DNA from: Prochlorococcus sp. AG-409-L14
Lineage (GTDB): Bacteria > Cyanobacteriota > Cyanobacteriia > PCC-6307 > Cyanobiaceae
Assembly (NCBI GenBank): GCA_003215545.1
Contig: QCKF01000001.1
Location: forward strand, 62,001-126,000
Length of the DNA: 64,000 nucleotides
Direction: 5' to 3'
Shown: piece after piece, positions 41,514 to 57,435 of the stretch
Numbering within the stretch: position 1 is the first letter of the stretch
Layout of the letters: each line of letters begins with the position of its first letter
Translations under genes and position numbers: made by a program
Notes under the pieces: generated by a model
The model's database searches: none
What the model was told of the DNA's origin: nothing
What the model saw: the letters and a program-made list of their open reading frames with translations, nothing else

Positions 41514-42715
41514 GAAATGGAAAGACGCTCCTGAGAATTGCCACCGAATCGATTTCTTAATCCTCGCAAAATATCTGGAATCTCATCAACCCATGGACTA
41601 TTAACCAAAACCTTCCTTAAGGACTCTTCGGAAACTTCTGTATCCAAGCAATCAGCATTTCGCCCAGGGAACCAATGGCTTGCTTGTCCAAGTAAGTTAT
41701 ATCTTGCTTTTGCGTATCCTTCCATTCCCCATGCCTCAACCAAATTATGAAGCCACAAAAGTATTGGAATATTGATATTCCCTGGTGTCTCATGCCATGC
41801 AGGCAAACCAACTTTCCAATTCCTGATCCATATTTCGCCTAAAGAAATGAAAGCAGCTTGTTGGAACCTATGAGCAATCTCAGGAACAATATCATTTGCT
41901 CTATCGATTAGATCTATTGCTTGAAGATGTAAATCAAGATCACCAGGACAAGTTAAGCCAACGCTAATTGTATGGACCCGTGAATCTCTTAAACAAAACA
42001 AGTCATTGAAAATAATAGGATGGATTGGTGAACATAATTCAAGAAGTTTTGATGACGGAGTATGCAGATGTCCACCTTTATCTGTAGGGCTAATAATAAA
42101 TACACCCATATCAAGCATGGAAGCTGCATACAACGCAGGCTCATTATCCTGACGAATAAAATACCAATGCAGATTTACATAATCAAACTCATTAGATCGT
42201 ATTGCCTCCACAATTAATTCTGTAGGAGCATGCGTTGAAAAGCCTATGTGGTCAATCTTTCCTATTCTTTGCCAACGACGAACTACTTCTAAGCATCCTC
42301 CAGGGCGAAGAGTTTGGTCAAGATGCTCAACAAGATTTAAACCATGTATAGAAAGCAGGTCGACCTTCTCAACATTAAGCTTTTCGAAGCTTAGTTCTAA
42401 TTCAGCCTCAAAAACTTTTGGATCTTCATTTGGCGGGACTTTGGTTTGCAAGAAAATCTCAGGAGAAATTGTTTTTGACAATGCATGGCCTAACTGAATC
42501 TCCGAGGATCCATAATGCCTAGCTGTTTCTATATGATTCAAACCAAATGAAGCTGCGTGATTCAATGTCGCTTCTAAGTTATCTTGACTTTGAGAAGAAA
42601 CCTCAGAAAACTCTAAATCCTTCCAACTCTGCTGAAATCGCATCCCGCCAATAGATAACAATGGTATTTGCAATTCTGTGCGCCCAAACCTTCTCGAGGG
42701 AACACATATTTTCAT
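41510..42715 (-). CDS. Aldo/keto reductase-family oxidoreductase
   Basis: A 401-residue TIM-barrel oxidoreductase. Catalytic residues are Tyr68 in ETARHYGSSEIQLG, Lys92 in LQTKVPP and His124 in LLSIHGLN. The usual catalytic Asp is Glu63 in HIETAR, as I recall for a subgroup of these proteins. The C-terminal 130 residues form a helical extension (WHETPGNINIPILLWLHNLV) lacking the CxxC iron-sulfur motif seen in some long relatives. It follows the ferredoxin gene by 16 bases on the same strand, so electron delivery from ferredoxin is conceivable. Substrate unknown. Confidence 0.85.
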   Translation of the reverse strand: MKICVPSRRFGRTELQIPLLSIGGMRFQQSWKDLEFSEVSSQSQDNLEATLNHAASFGLNHIETARHYGSSEIQLGHALSKTISPEIFLQTKVPPNEDPKVFEAELELSFEKLNVEKVDLLSIHGLNLVEHLDQTLRPGGCLEVVRRWQRIGKIDHIGFSTHAPTELIVEAIRSNEFDYVNLHWYFIRQDNEPALYAASMLDMGVFIISPTDKGGHLHTPSSKLLELCSPIHPIIFNDLFCLRDSRVHTISVGLTCPGDLDLHLQAIDLIDRANDIVPEIAHRFQQAAFISLGEIWIRNWKVGLPAWHETPGNINIPILLWLHNLVEAWGMEGYAKARYNLLGQASHWFPGRNADCLDTEVSEESLRKVLVNSPWVDEIPDILRGLRNRFGGNSQERLSIS

Positions 42716-42731
42716 TTAAATAGAACAGTCG

Positions 42732-43151
42732 TTAATTCCATCTTGGCTTCAACCTTTTAGATGATTTTTGAGGGAAGCCTAAAGGTTGAATCTCCATTTC
42801 CTCTAATTCCAATCGTAATTCTTCAAGGTCTTCAAATTCAACCCAATGAATACAATCAACAGGGCAAGTCTCTATAGCTTCTTGAATAATATCGGTACTA
42901 TCTCCATCCTGCCTGACAACCCTTGAACGACCAAAAATAGGCTCCATAACGAAGGTATTACAAGCTACATTTGTACAATAGCGACAACCAATACAAGCAG
43001 ATTCATCTACCCATGCAGCCTTTTCCCTTAACTTACCTCCTAGTCTTGGTTCCTTACCATTTGGCAAAGAATAAGCATTGGTTGACCTAACTTTAAAGGC
43101 CTCCGAAGGATCAATTTTGTTTAGGGAATCCCCTTCAGTTATGGATCCCAA
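42732..43151 (-). CDS. 4Fe-4S ferredoxin
   Basis: A 139-residue bacterial-type ferredoxin. Cysteines 53, 56 and 59 (CIGCRYC) plus Cys96 in CPVDC can bind one [4Fe-4S] cluster. Extra cysteines at 64 and 100 could serve a second or altered cluster, but the spacing does not fit two classical CxxCxxCxxxCP motifs. The N-terminal 45 residues and an acidic C-terminal helix (LEELRLELEEMEIQP) extend beyond a minimal ferredoxin. TTG at 43151; the start overlaps the ycf35 3' end by 13 bases, implying one transcript. It is the likely electron carrier of this neighbourhood. Confidence 0.88.
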   Translation of the reverse strand: MGSITEGDSLNKIDPSEAFKVRSTNAYSLPNGKEPRLGGKLREKAAWVDESACIGCRYCTNVACNTFVMEPIFGRSRVVRQDGDSTDIIQEAIETCPVDCIHWVEFEDLEELRLELEEMEIQPLGFPQKSSKRLKPRWN

Positions 43152-43531
43152 CGTGTTACTACTAATTCAATAGATCCATCAACGTTGCTAGTTTGCTCAG
43201 CAACCTGAAATCCTTCCTCAGCTGTTGCATTCAAGACCGTATTAAGAGCATATCTTTGTGTTAGCTGTGCTAAAAACCTTTCAACAGGAACTGGTTCATT
43301 CCATAAGGCTAAATCAGCAACCAATTCATACACTTCTGTGGATGGATTCCAACGAAAACCGATATCTGCACCCTGTGTGTTAGCGACAGCAACCTCAGCC
43401 TTTACTGTCTGCCCCCTATAACCACGAACCATTTGATGACCCTCAATGGGGGCATAACCAAGATCATGAAGAGCCTGAACCAAAGGTTCGCGCTTTCGTA
43501 ATTCTGTCTTAACGGTGCTGAAATGAGACAT
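43139..43531 (-). CDS. ycf35: Ycf35 family protein (DUF1257)
   Basis: A 130-residue protein of the Ycf35/DUF1257 family, conserved in cyanobacteria and algal plastids and without known biochemical function. Recognised from MSHFSTVKTELRKREPLVQA and VRGYRGQTVKAEVAV, then GADIGFRWNPSTEVYELVAD. The ATG shares one base with the DUF2997 stop (TGATG), and its 3' end overlaps the ferredoxin start. This DUF2997-Ycf35-ferredoxin order, to my knowledge, recurs in cyanobacteria, so the three probably work together. Confidence 0.88.
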   Translation of the reverse strand: MSHFSTVKTELRKREPLVQALHDLGYAPIEGHQMVRGYRGQTVKAEVAVANTQGADIGFRWNPSTEVYELVADLALWNEPVPVERFLAQLTQRYALNTVLNATAEEGFQVAEQTSNVDGSIELVVTRWDP

Positions 43532-43734
43532 CAGATTAATTCCGCGGGAAGGCTTTGAACTTGTTTTTGTGAGGCTAGAAAAGCTTCTGAGGTTGGGACT
43601 CTTGTCTGGACTTGACCCAAGGCATCTTCAAGGCTCTTAGTCAAGGTTTCACAGGATTCACCAATTGTCCCTTCAACAGACTCTTCAACATAACCATCCT
43701 GTCGAATGTGAAACCGCAGAGTGCGTTGTGGCAT
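43531..43734 (-). CDS. DUF2997 protein of unknown function
   Basis: A 67-residue protein of the DUF2997 family: PQRTLRFHIRQDGYVEESVE with GESCETLTKSLEDALG. The opening beta hairpin RFHIRQDG and the conserved cysteine are the family marks. It ends on the first base of ycf35 and follows the HEAT-repeat gene by 90 bases. No function is known; its fixed position before ycf35 and the ferredoxin is the best clue. Confidence 0.82.
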   Translation of the reverse strand: MPQRTLRFHIRQDGYVEESVEGTIGESCETLTKSLEDALGQVQTRVPTSEAFLASQKQVQSLPAELI

Positions 43735-43824
43735 GCATCTGTAGCTTGGAGTAAGTGATGTTATAGAAGAATCTGGTTAATTTTGAATGCAGTTGTTACA
43801 AGATAATGTGTAGCAATGATGACT

Positions 43825-44631
43825 TTATGGCAAAAGCCCTTCATCTGTAAGGCTTTTGAGCCGTTCATGAACATCAGGGGAATCTAATTGTTCAAGTACC
43901 ACCCTCGATTCGTAACGAACAGAAGGCTCACTATCGTTCAAAAGGACTTTTACTAAAGCATCTAGCAACTCACGCTTATGAGCCTCATCCAAATCAATAA
44001 AAAGTCTCCCTAAAGACCAAATACAATTACTACGAACCACAGGTTCGCTATCGATTTGCATACTTAGCAGTAATTGATTTGCAGCAATTGCTGCATTTTG
44101 AGGAGTATTAGAGCCAGCTTCGGCCAAGGAGCCCGCCGCCCAAAGACGAACAGCCGCAACATCATTTCTAAGAGCATTAATCAAAGGAACCAAAACTGGA
44201 GCATCTGCATAATTCCCTAAACTCCATGCAGTGGCCTTACGTACATAAGCATTGCTGTCTGTTTGTAAAAGCTTCAGAAGTATTTCTACTGCTCGAGGAC
44301 ATGGGTTTCGGCCAAGTGCATAAACCGCGCTCATTCTCTCTACGGGGCAAGGTTCTTGCAATAAAGGGATCAACAAAGGGAGTGCCCTTGGATCTCTATG
44401 CTCACAAAACACTCTGAGGCCTTGCAATCGTTGTTCATGGCCCTGCTTTAGCCAGTTCAAGGCTAATTCACATTCTTTTGCTGCATCTGAAGAAGTATCA
44501 AAGCCATCAAGATCAATCTCATCTAAAGGATCTCCAACAAGCTCTGCCGCCAACTCCTTGGCCAGGACTTCAGGATCTATGGCCAAATTTGCCAAAGCCT
44601 GCTGATCTAATTGTCCTGACTCATCATTCAT
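43825..44631 (-). CDS. HEAT-repeat protein (PBS-lyase-like repeats)
   Basis: A 268-residue alpha-solenoid. From about residue 60 to the end there are six or so HEAT-type helical pairs (for example DPRALPLLIPLLQE, AVEILLKLLQTDSNAYVRKA, then TAWSLGNYADAPVLVPLINA), with the recurring WSLG/YALG turn. The N-terminal 55 residues are acidic. Repeats of this kind occur in CpcE/CpcF bilin lyases, but this genome type has no phycobilisomes, and the gene stands with DUF2997, Ycf35 and a ferredoxin. A scaffold role in that set is more likely than bilin attachment. Confidence 0.82.
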   Translation of the reverse strand: MNDESGQLDQQALANLAIDPEVLAKELAAELVGDPLDEIDLDGFDTSSDAAKECELALNWLKQGHEQRLQGLRVFCEHRDPRALPLLIPLLQEPCPVERMSAVYALGRNPCPRAVEILLKLLQTDSNAYVRKATAWSLGNYADAPVLVPLINALRNDVAAVRLWAAGSLAEAGSNTPQNAAIAANQLLLSMQIDSEPVVRSNCIWSLGRLFIDLDEAHKRELLDALVKVLLNDSEPSVRYESRVVLEQLDSPDVHERLKSLTDEGLLP

Positions 44632-44661
44632 GAAAAAGACTGTCGGAAATTGAATAAATAC

Positions 44662-44787
44662 TCAATTTATTGGAGCTGGAGCGAGCATGTCACCAGGAAG
44701 CCAAATTCGAGCACTAACAGCTAATAAAGCGACACCAAACAGGGCCACTATCAAAATTGGCAAAAGAGTAGAGCGAAGAAAACCCAA
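44662..44787 (-). CDS. 41-residue single-helix membrane protein
   Basis: A short ORF of 41 codons from TTG at 44787 to TGA at 44662. The product is basic at the N-terminus (LGFLRS) with one hydrophobic helix, LLPILIVALFGVALLAVSAR. It ends IWLPGDMLAPAPIN, a proline-rich tail with a tryptophan at the membrane edge. The composition is that of a real single-pass membrane subunit and not of random AT-rich sequence. AAGG lies 11 bases before the start. It lies 30 bases ahead of the HEAT-repeat gene on the same strand and after the symporter. I do not recognise it as a known photosystem or cytochrome subunit. Confidence 0.6.
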   Translation of the reverse strand: MGFLRSTLLPILIVALFGVALLAVSARIWLPGDMLAPAPIN

Positions 44788-44869
44788 AATTCAAATTGCC
44801 TTGATCTGAATACAGTCTCCAACATTAATCATGAATCTGCAGAGTAATTTGTGCCTATAAGCCTTATTT

Positions 44870-46600
44870 CTAAAAAAGAGCAAACAAACAAACGCCACCA
44901 GTTATTAGGCCCATCCATCCCGCAAACTCCTGATGCAAGAGAAAAGCACCTCCACCAATCAGGCCTCCAAAAAGAGCACCACTACTCAAGAAGAAGCGTG
45001 AAATCAAACTTTTTAAAGAATCTGACTCCACCACCCCAAGAGCAGTTCTTATTCCACACCATCCAGGCCCAGGGGGACGAACCTTAATAACAAAACGTTC
45101 CAAAACTTCTTTCGATTCAGGCGGCGTAAGAGCCAAAACAATTAGCCAGACCAATGTTGTAGATATTGTCGTTATGAATAACTTCACTCCGTAGTCATCT
45201 ATACGAACCAATGGGACGATAGAAGTTATCAACCCTATAAAAAAGCCACATAACATTGCAGCAAGTTCAGCAGCTGCATTTATTCTCCACCAAAACCATC
45301 GCAGAACCAAAACCACACCTGGGCCTGTACCAATAGCTATTGCCAAGCGAAAGACTGCCCCTACACTATCTGCCGTTAAAGCTGTCAGGACTCCAAGAAG
45401 TAGTAAACATAAACTTGTTACTTGGCCCACAAATAGTAACTCTCGCTCAGTAGCAAAAGGTCTTAGAAACCTAAGATAAAGATCGTGAGTTATATATCCA
45501 GCCCCCCAGTTCACGGCAGTACTTACAGTGCTCATAAAAGCAGCAACTAAGGAGACTATTACCAAGCCAAGAGCAATGGGAGGAAGATATTCAACAGCAA
45601 GTTTAGGATAACTCAATTCCCAATCTGCTTGAGTAGGTAATAAAACCAAACCAGCAAGTGCGACTAAAACCCACAACCAAGACCTCACAAGATAATTAAT
45701 TACTAAAAAAAACCACCCAGCAATTTGCGCCTCTCTTTCATTCTTTGTTGCAAGCATTCTTTGTATAAATTCACCTCCACCATCACTACGGCGAAAACTC
45801 CACCATTGCAATGAAATAAAAGCGCTAAAACTTGCAATACTTATTCCGGTTTCACTGAGCCACTCAAATTTTCCTCCATGAAAAGTCCAAGGAAATAAAG
45901 ACAAAATCTCAGGCCGACGAAGCTCCTCAAGACTTCCGAGTAATTGATCCATGCCTCCAGCTGCCTTAACCGAAAAAACTGCAACAGTCAACGCCCCAAA
46001 AAGTGCCAATAAAAGTTGTAGAAGATCTGTCACAACTACAGCCCATAGGCCACCTATGATTGTATAAATCAACAACAAAATAGAGACAATCAATAAAAGC
46101 AATAAGGTGTCGCTTATACCCCCAACCAAAGGAGTCCCATTAACAATTCCCAAAGCTTCTGCAACCTTACGCATAGCCAAAAAGGCATAACCTATCCCAA
46201 TACAATTAATAGGGACCGCCAGCAAAAAGGCCTTAATTCCCCTCAGCCAAGCAGCTGGCTTACCGCCATAACGAAGTTCAGTAAATGCTGCATCTGTAAG
46301 AACACCAGTTCTGCGCCACATAGGAGCGAAAACCACCGCCATGGCTACATGCGCCAAAGCAAAGCTCCACCATTCCCAATTACCAGCGACACCTCTAGTA
46401 CCTACCAATCCAGCAACATATAGCGGAGTATCTATTGAAAAAGTCGTAGCAGCCATAGAAGCTCCAGCGAGCCAGCCGGTAAGCCTCCGCCCTGCAACGA
46501 AATAATCATCTTGGCTTCTATTTCTACGAGACAGAAATAACCCAATTACAAGTGTTGCTAGCAAGTAGATCCAGAGAATAAGCCAGTCAATTAAGGCCAT
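44870..46600 (-). CDS. Sodium:solute symporter (SSS family)
   Basis: A 576-residue membrane transporter with about thirteen helices. Typical SSS blocks are DDYFVAGRRLTGWLAGASMA, ATTFSIDTPLYVAGLVGTRG, the GIGYAFLAMRKV helix, and VAAFMSTVSTAVNWGAGYIT, where Ser/Thr residues form the Na+ site. The C-terminal part (SKEVLERFVIKVRPPGPGWC) is a cytoplasmic loop before the last helices. The substrate cannot be read from sequence: sugars, proline, pantothenate and carboxylates are all carried by this family. It stands at the head of the minus-strand run leading to the HEAT, Ycf35 and ferredoxin genes. Confidence 0.9.
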   Translation of the reverse strand: MALIDWLILWIYLLATLVIGLFLSRRNRSQDDYFVAGRRLTGWLAGASMAATTFSIDTPLYVAGLVGTRGVAGNWEWWSFALAHVAMAVVFAPMWRRTGVLTDAAFTELRYGGKPAAWLRGIKAFLLAVPINCIGIGYAFLAMRKVAEALGIVNGTPLVGGISDTLLLLLIVSILLLIYTIIGGLWAVVVTDLLQLLLALFGALTVAVFSVKAAGGMDQLLGSLEELRRPEILSLFPWTFHGGKFEWLSETGISIASFSAFISLQWWSFRRSDGGGEFIQRMLATKNEREAQIAGWFFLVINYLVRSWLWVLVALAGLVLLPTQADWELSYPKLAVEYLPPIALGLVIVSLVAAFMSTVSTAVNWGAGYITHDLYLRFLRPFATERELLFVGQVTSLCLLLLGVLTALTADSVGAVFRLAIAIGTGPGVVLVLRWFWWRINAAAELAAMLCGFFIGLITSIVPLVRIDDYGVKLFITTISTTLVWLIVLALTPPESKEVLERFVIKVRPPGPGWCGIRTALGVVESDSLKSLISRFFLSSGALFGGLIGGGAFLLHQEFAGWMGLITGGVCLFALF

Positions 46601-46654
46601 GTCTAATATCTAATACACTAAGTCTCACTTAATTAGACTAGGCTTTCAACAGGT

Positions 46655-47880
<1,226 letters not shown>

Positions 47881-47892
47881 TCAATGAAATTA

Positions 47893-47898
47893 ATTATA
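47893..47898 (-). promoter_or_regulatory. Putative -10 box for hli-rlmN
   Basis: The minus strand reads TATAAT exactly, starting 33 and ending 28 bases before the hli ATG. No good -35 hexamer is found at 16-18 bases; GATTAT or TTGATT further upstream are weak candidates. A single match in AT-rich sequence is modest evidence. Confidence 0.35.
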
Positions 47899-47932
47899 AA
47901 GAGATAGAACATGTAAATAATCAAAATTGGGA

Positions 47933-52039
<4,107 letters not shown>

Positions 52040-52091
52040 TTAAAAAGTGGCTGAAAAAATAAAGGGGGGAAAGTCTGTAAAAGGAGTCAAA

Positions 52092-53996
52092 TCAAGCAGC
52101 AGCAACTGCATCGATGATCGTGTGATTCATAACTATTCGACCAACGGTAGTAAGTATGTAACGACTAATAAGGGACCCTTCTTGATCAAAGCGGTCTCGA
52201 CGAAAAGTCCATTGTTCAGAACGGCTTCCATCCTCGAGGGTTTTTGTCGTAATTGGCTCATCCAGCTCATCTTCATCCTCAACTTCTCCTTTAAAGCGGA
52301 CCCATACCCAATCATGCAAATTGATTCTTTTATCCTCAAACGATTGAATTGCATCCTCAAGACTTGCAAAAGTTCTTGAGCGGTCTCCAAATTCAGGGTG
52401 TTCTGCTCCTGGCTGCAAGGCTGTCAAATAATAAGAACCAAGAACCATATCCTGGGAAGGAGTAATAATTGGATCTCCAGTTGCTGGAGAAAGAACGTTA
52501 TTACTTGCAAGCATCAACATTCTCGCCTCAGTTTGAGCCTCTATAGCTAATGGCACATGAACAGCCATCTGATCCCCATCAAAGTCAGCATTAAATGCTG
52601 GGCAAACTAATGGGTGTAATTGGATTGCTCTGCCATCAACAAGTTTTGGCTCAAAGGCTTGTATACCTAAACGGTGCAAAGTGGGAGCACGATTCAAAAG
52701 AATGGGATGTCCTTCAATAACTTCTTGAAGAACTTGCATTACTTCATCATCAGCTCTTTGAATTAATTTTTTTGCAGCCTTTATGTTATTAACAATATTT
52801 TGACGAATCAATCGATGTATAACAAAAGGCTGGAAAAGCTCTATAGCCATTTCTTTGGGCAAACCACACTGATGCATCTTCAACTTCGGACCAACGACTA
52901 TGACAGATCTCCCTGAATAATCAACCCTTTTTCCGAGTAGATTTTGACGAAAACGTCCTTGTTTTCCTTCAATAATGTCACTTAATGACTTAAGAGGCCG
53001 ATTATTAGCTCCTACAACAGTTCTTCCACGCCTACCATTATCTATAAGCGCGTCAACTGCCTCTTGAAGCATCCTCTTCTCATTTCTTACAATAATTTCA
53101 GGAGCAAGAATCTCCTGTAATCGAGCGAGGCGATTATTCCGATTAATAACTCGTCTATATAAATCATTTAAATCTGATGTCGCAAAACGACCACCATCAA
53201 GTTGAACCATAGGCCGCAAATCCGGTGGGATTACAGGTATAGCATCTAAAACCATCCATTCAGGGCTTGCATTAGTTGCAATAAAGTTATCAATTACACG
53301 TAATCTTTTAATAAGTTTTGCTCTTTTTTGTCCCTTGCTGCCAGAGATATCTTCCCTTAGTTGTTCTGCAATTTCAGATAGATTTAAATCTTCTAGCAAT
53401 TGCTTTAAAGCTTCAGCTCCAATACCAACTACAGGTTCATTTTCAATAGTTGAATCTTCTGCATAAATCTCATCTTCAATTTCAAGCCATTCATCTTCCG
53501 TCAGAAGTTGTTTGTATTTAAGGTCTTGATGATCTCCTGAATCTAAAACAACGTAGCAATTAAAATAAACTATCTGTTCAACATCTCTTAAAGGCATATC
53601 AAGCAAAATAGCCACATAGCTTGGGATACCCTTTAAATACCAAACATGTGAAACAGGAGCAGCTAATTTAATGAAACCCATTCTATGTCGTCTTACTCGA
53701 CTTTCTGTAACTTCTACTCCACATCTTTCACAAACTATACCTCTATGTCTTACTCGTTTATATTTTCCACAATGACACTCCCAATCCTTAGATGGTCCAA
53801 AAATCTTCTCACAAAAGAGACCATCCATTTCTGGCTTTAAGGTTCGATAATTAATAGTCTCTGGCTTAGTTACCTCACCTACAACCTGACCATTAGGGAG
53901 TGTACGTTGCCCCCACTCCATAACCCTATCTGGGGATGCCAAAGTAATCTTGACGTAGTCGAAATGATTTTCGGTGCGAAGGTTGCTGTTAGTCAT
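52092..53996 (-). CDS. rpoC1: RNA polymerase subunit gamma (RpoC1, beta' N-terminal part)
   Basis: The N-terminal part of beta' with the catalytic Mg2+ site NADFDGD (469-475). The zinc-binding cysteines are 74, 76, 89 and 92 ([12 protein letters not shown]... CERC). The 634-residue product starts at the ATG at 53996 ([20 protein letters not shown]); a TTG two codons earlier is the other choice. It lies between rpoB and rpoC2 in the standard cyanobacterial order and is transcribed with both. Confidence 0.98.
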   Translation of the reverse strand: MTNSNLRTENHFDYVKITLASPDRVMEWGQRTLPNGQVVGEVTKPETINYRTLKPEMDGLFCEKIFGPSKDWECHCGKYKRVRHRGIVCERCGVEVTESRVRRHRMGFIKLAAPVSHVWYLKGIPSYVAILLDMPLRDVEQIVYFNCYVVLDSGDHQDLKYKQLLTEDEWLEIEDEIYAEDSTIENEPVVGIGAEALKQLLEDLNLSEIAEQLREDISGSKGQKRAKLIKRLRVIDNFIATNASPEWMVLDAIPVIPPDLRPMVQLDGGRFATSDLNDLYRRVINRNNRLARLQEILAPEIIVRNEKRMLQEAVDALIDNGRRGRTVVGANNRPLKSLSDIIEGKQGRFRQNLLGKRVDYSGRSVIVVGPKLKMHQCGLPKEMAIELFQPFVIHRLIRQNIVNNIKAAKKLIQRADDEVMQVLQEVIEGHPILLNRAPTLHRLGIQAFEPKLVDGRAIQLHPLVCPAFNADFDGDQMAVHVPLAIEAQTEARMLMLASNNVLSPATGDPIITPSQDMVLGSYYLTALQPGAEHPEFGDRSRTFASLEDAIQSFEDKRINLHDWVWVRFKGEVEDEDELDEPITTKTLEDGSRSEQWTFRRDRFDQEGSLISRYILTTVGRIVMNHTIIDAVAAA

Positions 53997-54052
53997 GAGC
54001 AAATCTGAAGCAGAGTTTTTTTAATCAGGAAAGAGGGGGCTAGGAAATCTTT

Positions 54053-57000
54053 TTAATCCTCGTCATAGTCCGAAGCTCCAAGAGATTCATAAGTTGGCCT
54101 ACTGGGGGTACTTCGTCGCGGATTAACGTCCTGCATAAGGTCTACTTCTTTACCCTCATCGGTATAAACAGAAATATCTAGCCCTAATGATTGCAACTCA
54201 CGCATTAAGACCTTAAATGATTCAGGTGTTCCTGGACGTGGGATTGGCTTACCTTTAACGATTGCATTTAATGCTTCATTTCGACCTTGCATATCATCTG
54301 ATTTGACAGTTAGCAATTCTTGCAATGTATATGCCGCTCCATAAGCTTCAAGAGCCCAAACTTCCATTTCTCCAAGACGCTGTCCACCTTGCTGAGCCTT
54401 ACCTCCTAAAGGTTGCTGAGTAACCAATGAATAAGGTCCAGTAGATCTTGCATGAATCTTGTCATCAACAAGGTGTACTAATTTCAAGATTTGCGCATAG
54501 CCGACTGTTACTGGCTGATCAAAAGGTTCTCCTGAGCGTCCATCAATTAATTGAAGCTTTCCAGGATTATCAGGGTTATAAACCCATTCTTTTCCTGGCT
54601 GTTTTGCTGCTTCCTTTAAATAAGCTTCAACTGTTTGCTGAGACTTCTCAGCTCCATACATCTCATCAAAAGGAACAACCTTTACCCTGCATTCAAGATT
54701 AGCGGCCGCCCATCCCATCAGACATTCAAAAACCTGGCCAACATTCATTCGGCTAGGAACACCTAGTGGGTTCAAAACAATATCTACAGGTGTCCCATCG
54801 GGAAGATATGGCATATCTTCTCGAGGAAGAATTCGACTAATTATTCCTTTATTTCCATGGCGCCCTGCCATTTTATCTCCAACTTGTATCTTCCTACGTT
54901 GCGCTACATATACTCTAACAACCATATTTGCACCAGGAGGAAGTTCATCACCCTGCTCTCTTGTATAGATACGAACATCAACAACTCGACCACGTTCAGT
55001 GCTAGGAACACGTAATGAATTATCACGAACGTCCCTTGCCTTTTCACCAAAAATAGCTCTTAATAGCTTCTCCTCGGGAGGCTGATCAGATTCACCTTTG
55101 GGTGTAACTTTACCAACCAAGATATCACCACTTTCAACAAAAGCTCCAATTCGAATAATACCCATTTCGTCAAGATTGCCAAGATTCTCTTCGGCAACAT
55201 TTGGAATCTCTCTTGTAATTTCCTCTGGCCCTAGCTTTGTTTGCCTAGCCTCAATCTCATACTTTTCGATATGTACAGAAGTATACAAGTCGTCTTTAAC
55301 TAACCTCTCGCTAACTAAAATTGCGTCCTCGTAATTATAACCTTCCCAAGGCATATAAGCGACTAAAACATTTTGTCCAAGAGCAATTTCTCCACCTTCA
55401 CAAGCTGATCCATCAGCAAGGACTTGACCAACAATTACAGGATCTCCAAGCTTAACAATAGGTCTTTGATTTAAACATGTATCTTGATTTGAACGCTGAT
55501 ACTTCTGAAGATAATGAGTATGATCTAGCCCCTCTTCATCTCTGACAACTATTGCAGTTGCATCAACGAAAGTGACATTACCATTTACTTTAGAAATAGG
55601 AACCATCCCAGAATCTCTTGCCACTTGAGTTTCTAGACCAGTTCCTACTAAAGGCCTCTCTGGCCTTAAAAGTGGAACTGCCTGACGCTGCATATTGGAC
55701 CCCATAAGTGCCCTGTTTGCGTCATCATGTTCCAAGAAAGGTATAAGAGATGTAGCTACTGATATAACTTGAACCGGAGAAAGTTGCACATAGTCAACCT
55801 GCTCGGGAGGAACTTTCTCAAAATCTTGCCTATATCTTACTGGTATCAAATCTGCAAGAATTTTTCCATCAGAATCAGTCGCGACATCCCCAGGAGCGAC
55901 TCTACATTCATCCTCTAAGTCTGCAGAAAGATATATAGGATCTCCCTCTTTAATTACTCGCCCTTCTTCAACTTTCCAAAAAGGTGTCTCGATAAAACCA
56001 TACTGATTAACCCGGGCATGAGTAGCCAAGGAATTAATTAAGCCTGCATTAGGACCCTCAGGTGTTTCTATAGGACATAAACGTCCATAGTGAGAAGGAT
56101 GGATATCTCGAACAGCAAAGCCAGCCCTTTCTCTCGTTAAACCACCAGGTCCCAAAGCAGATATACGTCTCTTATGAGTCAGCTCTGCCAAAGGGTTGGT
56201 CTGATCCATAAACTGACTTAATTGACTGGAACCAAAAAACTCCTTAATTGCCGCTACTAGAGGCTTAGGGTTTACCAACTGAGCTGGAGTGAGAGAGTCA
56301 GTCTCTCCAACAGTCATTCGCTCTTTAATAATTCGCTCTAGCCTATTTAGGCCTACACGAACTTGATTCTGCAAAAGTTCACCTACAGAGCGCACTCTTC
56401 GGTTACCTAAATGATCAATATCATCAAGGCTGGCTCCTCCCACATCAAGTTCTAAGTTAATTAAATAATCAATTGTTGAAAGAACATCCTCATGAGTAAG
56501 AGTCCTTACAGTATCTGGGATTGTCAGCCTTAATTTCTTGTTAATCTTATAACGTCCAACTCTTCCTAAGTCATATCTTTTAGGATCAAAAAATCTACTT
56601 TGCAATAATTGTTGCCCACCAGTAACAGAAGGTGGTTCACCAGGTCTAAGCTTTTTATAGAGTTCAAGCAAAGCTTGATCTTCAGAGCTTATTCCTTCTT
56701 CATTTGCAGCCTCAATGGACTTCTTATAGAACTCTGGATGCCTCAGTTTATCGATAACATCATTGTCTGATAAGCCCATAGCCCTCATCAAGACATGTGC
56801 ATTAATCTTTCTAGTTTTATCTACACGTACATGTAGTAAATCGTTCTTGTCTGTTTCGAACTTAAGCCACGCCCCACGATTAGGGATTAGGCTTGCATTA
56901 TAAGTTCTTCGACCATTTTTATCTTGCTCATCTTTAAAATAAACACCTGGACTTCGAACTATTTGGTTAACTATTACTCTTTCGGCACCATTAATGATAA

Positions 57001-57346
57001 ATGTCCCTCTTTCTGTCATTAGTGGGAGCTCGCCAATAAATACTTCTTGTTCTTTTATCTCGCCAGTCTCTTTATTAACTAAGCGACAAGTTACATACAT
57101 CTGAGATGCAAAAGTGGCATCTCTCCTCTTTGCCTCTTCAACATCATGTCGAGGTCTTTTAAGTCGATATTCACTTCCAACAAAATGTAGCTCTAACTTC
57201 CCGGTGTAGTCAGTTATAGGAGAAAAGCTCTCAAGCTCTTCTATTAATCCCTTATCTAGAAACCACTTAAAGCTAGCCCTCTGGACCTCTACCAAGTCGG
57301 GCAGGTAGGTTGCGGTCTTAGCGATCTGAATCACGCTTCTGCTCAT
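54053..57346 (-). CDS. rpoB: RNA polymerase subunit beta
   Basis: Core subunit of RNA polymerase, 1097 residues. Visible are the rifampicin-region block [20 protein letters not shown], then [20 protein letters not shown], and the C-terminal [20 protein letters not shown]. The short length, without the E. coli inserts, is typical of cyanobacteria. It follows tatD on the minus strand. The 291-base leader upstream contains a terminator-like hairpin (57436-57469), so its expression may be attenuated. Confidence 0.98.
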   Translation of the reverse strand: MSRSVIQIAKTATYLPDLVEVQRASFKWFLDKGLIEELESFSPITDYTGKLELHFVGSEYRLKRPRHDVEEAKRRDATFASQMYVTCRLVNKETGEIKEQEVFIGELPLMTERGTFIINGAERVIVNQIVRSPGVYFKDEQDKNGRRTYNASLIPNRGAWLKFETDKNDLLHVRVDKTRKINAHVLMRAMGLSDNDVIDKLRHPEFYKKSIEAANEEGISSEDQALLELYKKLRPGEPPSVTGGQQLLQSRFFDPKRYDLGRVGRYKINKKLRLTIPDTVRTLTHEDVLSTIDYLINLELDVGGASLDDIDHLGNRRVRSVGELLQNQVRVGLNRLERIIKERMTVGETDSLTPAQLVNPKPLVAAIKEFFGSSQLSQFMDQTNPLAELTHKRRISALGPGGLTRERAGFAVRDIHPSHYGRLCPIETPEGPNAGLINSLATHARVNQYGFIETPFWKVEEGRVIKEGDPIYLSADLEDECRVAPGDVATDSDGKILADLIPVRYRQDFEKVPPEQVDYVQLSPVQVISVATSLIPFLEHDDANRALMGSNMQRQAVPLLRPERPLVGTGLETQVARDSGMVPISKVNGNVTFVDATAIVVRDEEGLDHTHYLQKYQRSNQDTCLNQRPIVKLGDPVIVGQVLADGSACEGGEIALGQNVLVAYMPWEGYNYEDAILVSERLVKDDLYTSVHIEKYEIEARQTKLGPEEITREIPNVAEENLGNLDEMGIIRIGAFVESGDILVGKVTPKGESDQPPEEKLLRAIFGEKARDVRDNSLRVPSTERGRVVDVRIYTREQGDELPPGANMVVRVYVAQRRKIQVGDKMAGRHGNKGIISRILPREDMPYLPDGTPVDIVLNPLGVPSRMNVGQVFECLMGWAAANLECRVKVVPFDEMYGAEKSQQTVEAYLKEAAKQPGKEWVYNPDNPGKLQLIDGRSGEPFDQPVTVGYAQILKLVHLVDDKIHARSTGPYSLVTQQPLGGKAQQGGQRLGEMEVWALEAYGAAYTLQELLTVKSDDMQGRNEALNAIVKGKPIPRPGTPESFKVLMRELQSLGLDISVYTDEGKEVDLMQDVNPRRSTPSRPTYESLGASDYDED

Positions 57347-57435
57347 GCGATAACCTGCAGCTGAGAAGTATGGTGGGTAGAAAAGCCTGAATTGGTGAAA
57401 TCAATTGTCTACTGAATTGAGACCGCTTAACCATT

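Noticed and set aside
43825-44631. HEAT-repeat protein as a CpcE/F bilin lyase
   Set aside because: The repeats are generic and there are no phycobiliprotein genes nearby; the neighbours point elsewhere.
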